The notes under the pieces were generated by a model. That model saw only the letters and a list, made by a program, of their open reading frames with translations, searched no databases and was not told the DNA's origin. The position numbers and the translations under genes were made by a program. A DNA stretch of 64,000 bases, taken from NCBI GenBank assembly GCA_900318335.1, contig ONKF01000020.1, forward strand, positions 1 to 64,000, read 5' to 3'. The stretch's first letter is position 1. Every line of letters begins with the position of its first letter. Origin of the DNA: an uncultured Prevotellaceae bacterium. Lineage in GTDB: Bacteria > Bacteroidota > Bacteroidia > Bacteroidales > Muribaculaceae. Shown here piece by piece: positions 60,757 to 64,000 of the stretch.

Positions 60757-61896
60757 ATGAAAAGACGCCGAATGACTCGTGACGAATATATGTTCGTCAA
60801 AAATAATAAGAATGATATCAAAAACATCCAGATGCTTGCAGACATTTTGGATGCTTTTCGTAAAGGCTATTTTCATTATGACAAGCCAATAACATTAAGT
60901 GAAATTCAAGAAATAGCTTCTGATAGCACCAACTCTCACTACAGATTTTTCTCTATCAATAAGAAGAATGGAGGGAAACGTTTTATTTCTGCTCCTGATG
61001 ATCGACTTAAGGAAATACAAAATTGTATAAGAGTTTTATTGACAGGCTTTCGACATAAAGGCGAATCCATAATTCAATATGCAAAACCTCATGTTGGGAA
61101 AGATGTTGTTTACAATATGGATATAAAGGATTTCTTTCCATCTATCAATGCTTCAAAAATAATTCCTTGCTTGTTATTTAGGTACAACTATGATGTCGCT
61201 TTGCTTTTAACATCGCTTGTAACGATGCGTTCAAAAACAGGAATTCCAGTACTTCCTCAAGGAGCACCATCATCACCTGCTATTTCAGAAATGGTTTTAA
61301 AACAATTAGACAAAAGATTATCTGGATATGCAAAACGGCATGATATTCAATATTCTAGATATGTTGACGATATTACCTTTAGTTGTTCAAAATCTCAAAA
61401 ATGGAGGAAATTTGCAATAGTTTTTAATAGAATAATTGAATCGGAGGGATTTTGGGTCAACAAAAAGAAAAGTCATGTTTCTTTCTATTACCAAAGACAA
61501 GAAGTTGCAGGATTAACTGTTAATGCGCAGTTAAATGTTACAAACAAATATATTAAACAACTTCGCACCATACTCCATAATTGGGAAAAAGATGGGTATA
61601 TAATAGCTAGCAACAAATGCTTGATGCACTATTTTAAAAATATGACTAATACAAAAGATTTTATTCCAAAAATGGAGCATATAGTAGCTGGCAAATTATC
61701 GTATCTAAAAATGGTGCGTAGAAATAAAAGATTAAAAATAGGTGAGCTGCCACAATCACTTTTAGAGTCCCAACCAGATGTAGATAAAGAAGGATATACA
61801 ATTGTAGAGACCTTAGATTCTGTTTGGGAAAAATTACATGACAGGTATGTAGCATTAAGAGTACGTGATATCAACATTATAAATGGACACATATAA
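60757..61896 (+). CDS. ret: Retron-type reverse transcriptase
   Basis: 379 residues, very AT-rich against the host. RT blocks: NMDIKDFFPSI (120-130, block A with the first Asp), IPVLPQGAPSSPAISE (block B), SRYVDDITFS (catalytic YVDD 202-205) and the retron VTG-like site VAGLTVN (250-256). Just before block A stands YAKPHVGK, in the place of the retron NAxxH motif, with N replaced by Y. The C-terminus is a short thumb/X region (HIVAGKLSYLKMVRRN) plus ~50 residues, with no fused effector domain. It would prime on the msr 2'-OH and make msDNA. No partner gene is seen downstream. Mobile or defence role is inferred from the family. Confidence 0.9.
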   Translation: MKRRRMTRDEYMFVKNNKNDIKNIQMLADILDAFRKGYFHYDKPITLSEIQEIASDSTNSHYRFFSINKKNGGKRFISAPDDRLKEIQNCIRVLLTGFRHKGESIIQYAKPHVGKDVVYNMDIKDFFPSINASKIIPCLLFRYNYDVALLLTSLVTMRSKTGIPVLPQGAPSSPAISEMVLKQLDKRLSGYAKRHDIQYSRYVDDITFSCSKSQKWRKFAIVFNRIIESEGFWVNKKKSHVSFYYQRQEVAGLTVNAQLNVTNKYIKQLRTILHNWEKDGYIIASNKCLMHYFKNMTNTKDFIPKMEHIVAGKLSYLKMVRRNKRLKIGELPQSLLESQPDVDKEGYTIVETLDSVWEKLHDRYVALRVRDINIINGHI

Positions 61897-61938
61897 TAGG
61901 TATTTTTGCCCTAAACCGTGTCTTTTACCACACCGTCC

Positions 61939-61983
61939 AATCAAAGTAGCTTTGCGAAGTAAAATCGCAAAGCTATTTTGATT
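61939..61983 (+). terminator. Terminator of the retron
   Basis: A 19-bp stem AATCAAAGTAGCTTTGCGA / TCGCAAAGCTATTTTGATT with one mismatch and a 7-nt loop, 42 bp after the RT stop. It ends exactly where the right-hand 121-bp repeat begins. Confidence 0.8.
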
Positions 61984-62446
61984 ATGATTGACATCCAACA
62001 ACTCACATCGTTGATCTCCGCATTCCGCGTCGAGACCGAGAAATCTGCGATTAAGTGAGTGCAATGTCAAACTTGTTTGAGCATTGCCGAATGTGAGCAG
62101 ATTAAGCAAAGAAAGCATCTCACCTGAGACCGTCGGCTCCATCCTCCAGGCCATCGCCGACCTGCTGGCCACCGCCACCAGCGAGACCGAGTACAACATC
62201 ATCCGCTTCTGGAAGGAAACGGTACTGCTGGAGCGTTTCCTCTACGACATCCAGCAGCGCAACGTCGATGACCACAGCAACGTCATCCTGTCACTGATGG
62301 CTCGCAGCATGGTCGACGGGGCGACCTCGTCGCTCACGCTCGCCATCGGCCCGGCCACACGCACCCGCGCCGGCGTGCTCACCGCCGAGGACTACATCCG
62401 TATCCAAGGCATCGGCGAGACGAACGACGTCGTAAGAAACAGTTGA
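61984..62446 (+). pseudogene. Phage tail-region gene broken by an inserted palindromic element
   Basis: Frame 1 gives MIDIQQLTSLISAFRVETEK, and a second frame resumes ESISPETVGSILQAIADLLA, then LTLAIGPATRTRAGVLTAED. Together they match, from memory, a tail-fibre-like Bacteroidales phage protein. Between EK and ES lies about 65 bp containing the palindrome 62061-62087 (GCAATGTCAAAC / GTTTGAGCATTGC) with a stop codon. The 3' end after GETND also runs out of the family. Composition is GC-rich, unlike the adjacent retron. Confidence 0.7.
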
Positions 62447-62577
62447 CAAAAATGACAACCGAGATTGACACCTAATGACATCCGTTGGCACACGATGACA
62501 TAGTATCAGTATAAGAGATTCATGGGAATCAGGCGGTTATGGCGTCAAATGTTGTCATGCTGTGTTAAGAATCAGAG

Positions 62578-62641
62578 CCCACCGGGGTCTCCAAAAGGAA
62601 AGTCAAATGACTCGCAATGAGCCGTTTGGCTTTTTCGTTGT
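62578..62641. repeat. Right copy of the 64-bp tRNA-Lys-end repeat
   Basis: Carries cccaccggggtc and the terminator hairpin (gtcaaatgac ... gccgtttggctttttcg) but no tRNA body upstream. It marks the right edge of the ~3.6-kb island segment. The 130 bp before it (62447-62577) hold no recognisable feature. Confidence 0.85.
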
Positions 62642-62647
62642 ACTTGA

Positions 62648-62679
62648 GCAGGCCACGCGTGAGCGCCGCCTGCTTTTTT
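62648..62679 (+). terminator. Hairpin gcaggc/gcctgc + T run, right copy
   Basis: Same hairpin as at 59273-59303, here 7 bp after the 64-bp repeat and followed by TTTTTT. Confidence 0.75.
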
Positions 62680-62730
62680 AACATATTTGTTCCTCAGAGA
62701 ATAACACTATGGAGAAGATTCTCCAATGCA

Positions 62731-63048
62731 TCAATCAATGGTGTCGTATTTTTCCATTTCTTCCAAAAGTGTGCGCACAACGAAACATCGGTCATAGGGA
62801 TCGGTGATGCCTGTCTCGTTCAGGAACAGATAAACGATGTCATAGCGGTTGCCAGAATGGGTGTCAATCATTTCGCCATAGGAGATTCTTGTATCATCGA
62901 AGCAACAACCCTCCAGATTGTCACGGCACCAACGCCTCACGCGACCTTCCATCTCCTGCCCGGACTCGCTTGCAATCCACTGGGCATAGGCATCATCCCA
63001 CAGTTTCTTTTCCAGATAATTGTTCCAAACGCTTCCTAATGATTGCAT
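62731..63048 (-). CDS. Small protein, paralogue 1 of a tandem pair
   Basis: 105 residues from ATG 63046-63048, chosen because AGGAGG lies 8 bp upstream (rare here) and because it removes overlap with the gene before. Shares with the next gene the segments WDDAYAQWIASESGQEMEGR, ISYGEMIDTHSGNRYDIVYL and ITDPYDRCFVV. No signal or membrane helix, acidic, probably cytoplasmic. I do not recognise the family. It lies in an accessory region, so a mobile-element origin is possible. Confidence 0.65.
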   Translation of the reverse strand: MQSLGSVWNNYLEKKLWDDAYAQWIASESGQEMEGRVRRWCRDNLEGCCFDDTRISYGEMIDTHSGNRYDIVYLFLNETGITDPYDRCFVVRTLLEEMEKYDTID

Positions 63049-63064
63049 AACTTGCCTCCTTCCG

Positions 63065-63394
63065 TTAATGTGATTCATCATACTGTTTAATCATTTCAAG
63101 CAGCCTGTGGGCGGCAAACAGCCGGTCATACGGATCGGCGATGTCCGTCTCTTTGAGCATTACATACACGATGTCAAACCGCCCGCCCAACTGCACGTCG
63201 AGCATTTCGCCATAGGAGTATCTGGCTCCTTGGTTACTAGTACACCCGCGCATATTGCTTTCAAACCAGCGTGCCACTCGGCCCTGCATTTCCTGCCCGG
63301 CATCGCTATTGAGCCACTTGGCATAGGCATCGTCACGCAGTTTGGCTTTCAGCAACAGGTTTTCAGCCCTGCTTGGCGCAATTAATCTCAACAT
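63065..63394 (-). CDS. Small protein, paralogue 2 of a tandem pair
   Basis: 109 residues. Shares LRDDAYAKWLNSDAGQEMQG, RYSYGEMLDVQLGGRFDIVY and ETDIADPYDRLFAA with the gene at 62731. N-terminal residues differ. The pair and the partial gene upstream run in one direction with gaps of 16 and about 43 bp, so they are probably co-transcribed. Unknown function. Confidence 0.65.
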   Translation of the reverse strand: MLRLIAPSRAENLLLKAKLRDDAYAKWLNSDAGQEMQGRVARWFESNMRGCTSNQGARYSYGEMLDVQLGGRFDIVYVMLKETDIADPYDRLFAAHRLLEMIKQYDESH

Positions 63395-63437
63395 ATGAAT
63401 TCCGTTTTAAAGGTTGAACATTCACTTGATTTGCGAA

Positions 63438-64000
63438 TCAGTCGTTAATGCGGGGGTATTCCAGCCCGTTGTCGGCAAACATTCGCAGACCGCTGATTGA
63501 AGAAGGGGACTCAACACCCTCAAACACATATGCTCTATCGCTTTTCTTCACATAATGTGAATAAGCCTGCCCCACCTTGTCCATAGTGATGTCGCTGCCG
63601 ATTTTCTCAACCGTTCCGCTTGGGTAGATTACATTGTAGTCGCCACCGTTGTCGTGAATGATGCCGCAGTCCTGCGCCAAGCCGTCAATGGTAAGCAGGT
63701 CAATGATGATGTGCCTGAATTCACTGTATGACATATCTGCGGGGCGGGCAATGAAATAGGAACGATCAACAACTTCCGTGAGTTCACTTTTCTTTGCGTC
63801 CTTGTGGTTGCCCCCTTCGGGTGCTTCCTGCCAATGACCTACCAACTGATGAACACCCATCTTCTTGTCGTTGAGAATCCCACGCAGCTTGCGGTTGCGC
63901 AAGATGTTCTCTTTCTTGGTTTTCTCTTTGCGGTAAGCGGAGATGATTGCGAAATCCTTGCTGTCCATCTGCTGGAGCAGGCGATTGAACGACCCCTCCA
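63438..64000 (-). CDS. Conserved accessory protein, 5' end outside the window
   Basis: The frame is open from the right edge (EGSFNRLLQQ, then MDSKDFAIISAYRKEKTKKE), so the ATG at 63966-63968 is probably internal. Later blocks are LRGILNDKKMGVHQLVGHWQ, DRSYFIARPADMS and VGQAYSHYVKKSDRAYVFEG. I recall such proteins in Bacteroidales prophages and conjugative elements; no function is known to me. It has no membrane helix. The two small paralogues follow on the same strand. Confidence 0.6.
   Translation of the reverse strand, partial: EGSFNRLLQQMDSKDFAIISAYRKEKTKKENILRNRKLRGILNDKKMGVHQLVGHWQEAPEGGNHKDAKKSELTEVVDRSYFIARPADMSYSEFRHIIIDLLTIDGLAQDCGIIHDNGGDYNVIYPSGTVEKIGSDITMDKVGQAYSHYVKKSDRAYVFEGVESPSSISGLRMFADNGLEYPRIND

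Noticed and set aside
60757..61896. Group II intron maturase or diversity-generating retroelement RT
   Set aside because: No maturase or endonuclease domain and no intron RNA ends; no template/variable repeat pair or Avd gene. The msr-msd layout fits a retron.

Overview
The window comes from a Bacteroidota chromosome, most likely order Bacteroidales (a gut-type lineage near Muribaculaceae or Prevotellaceae; the genus cannot be fixed by reading). Signs are the promoter form TTTG-N19-21-TAnnTTTG before many genes, near absence of Shine-Dalgarno sites, and typical families and orders: coaX-OMP-lptC-corC, thyA-folA-lpxB, rubrerythrin, pckA, BspA-like repeats, DUF3244 and DUF4491. Base composition is fairly GC-rich except in a few AT-rich stretches that look acquired.

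Layout. 0-3 kb: small secreted proteins and a TPR/HTH membrane regulator. 3.4-8 kb: tdk, a zinc-ribbon coiled-coil protein, a Nif3-like protein and a broken aspS. 8.2-10.5 kb: tRNA-Pro, an Omp28-like protein with a dockerin-like tail, tRNA-Asp. 10.5-16.3 kb: a minus-strand housekeeping run (DUF4491, trmD, ftsB/divIC-like, a membrane protein, coaX, FadL-like OMP, lptC, corC-like). 16.6-25.4 kb: a six-gene minus-strand cluster with a vWA-like lipoprotein, a four-helix membrane protein, a tubulin-like GTPase, a very large actin/Hsp70-like ATPase and two membrane proteins. 25.7-33.3 kb: secreted proteins (BspA-like LRR, two tandem histidine phosphatases, a dockerin-bearing surface protein). 33.4-44.3 kb: metabolic and envelope genes, rubrerythrin behind a striking 15-bp periodic repeat, and an ECF sigma operon. 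44.4-47.5 kb: a secreted UGSC-like protein and an FGE-fold protein with N-terminal dockerin. 47.8-58.7 kb: LemA/TPM genes, recO, two identical tRNA-Glu around a broken rpsT, thyA-folA-lpxB, a lipid A acyltransferase and two PLP aminotransferases.

58.9-64 kb is an accessory island at a tRNA-Lys gene. Its 3' end plus terminator are repeated 3.6 kb downstream. Between the copies lie decayed phage-tail gene fragments, an outer-membrane barrel gene and an AT-rich retron: a reverse transcriptase preceded by a non-coding RNA in which a1/a2, two msr stem-loops and an msd stem can be read directly. No effector gene is evident.

The two strongest candidates for little-described biology are the retron with no obvious effector lodged between phage-tail remnants, and the tubulin-like/actin-like/vWA cluster. 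Two essential genes, aspS and rpsT, each carry an internal deletion with frameshift. This is more likely an assembly problem than biology and should be checked first.
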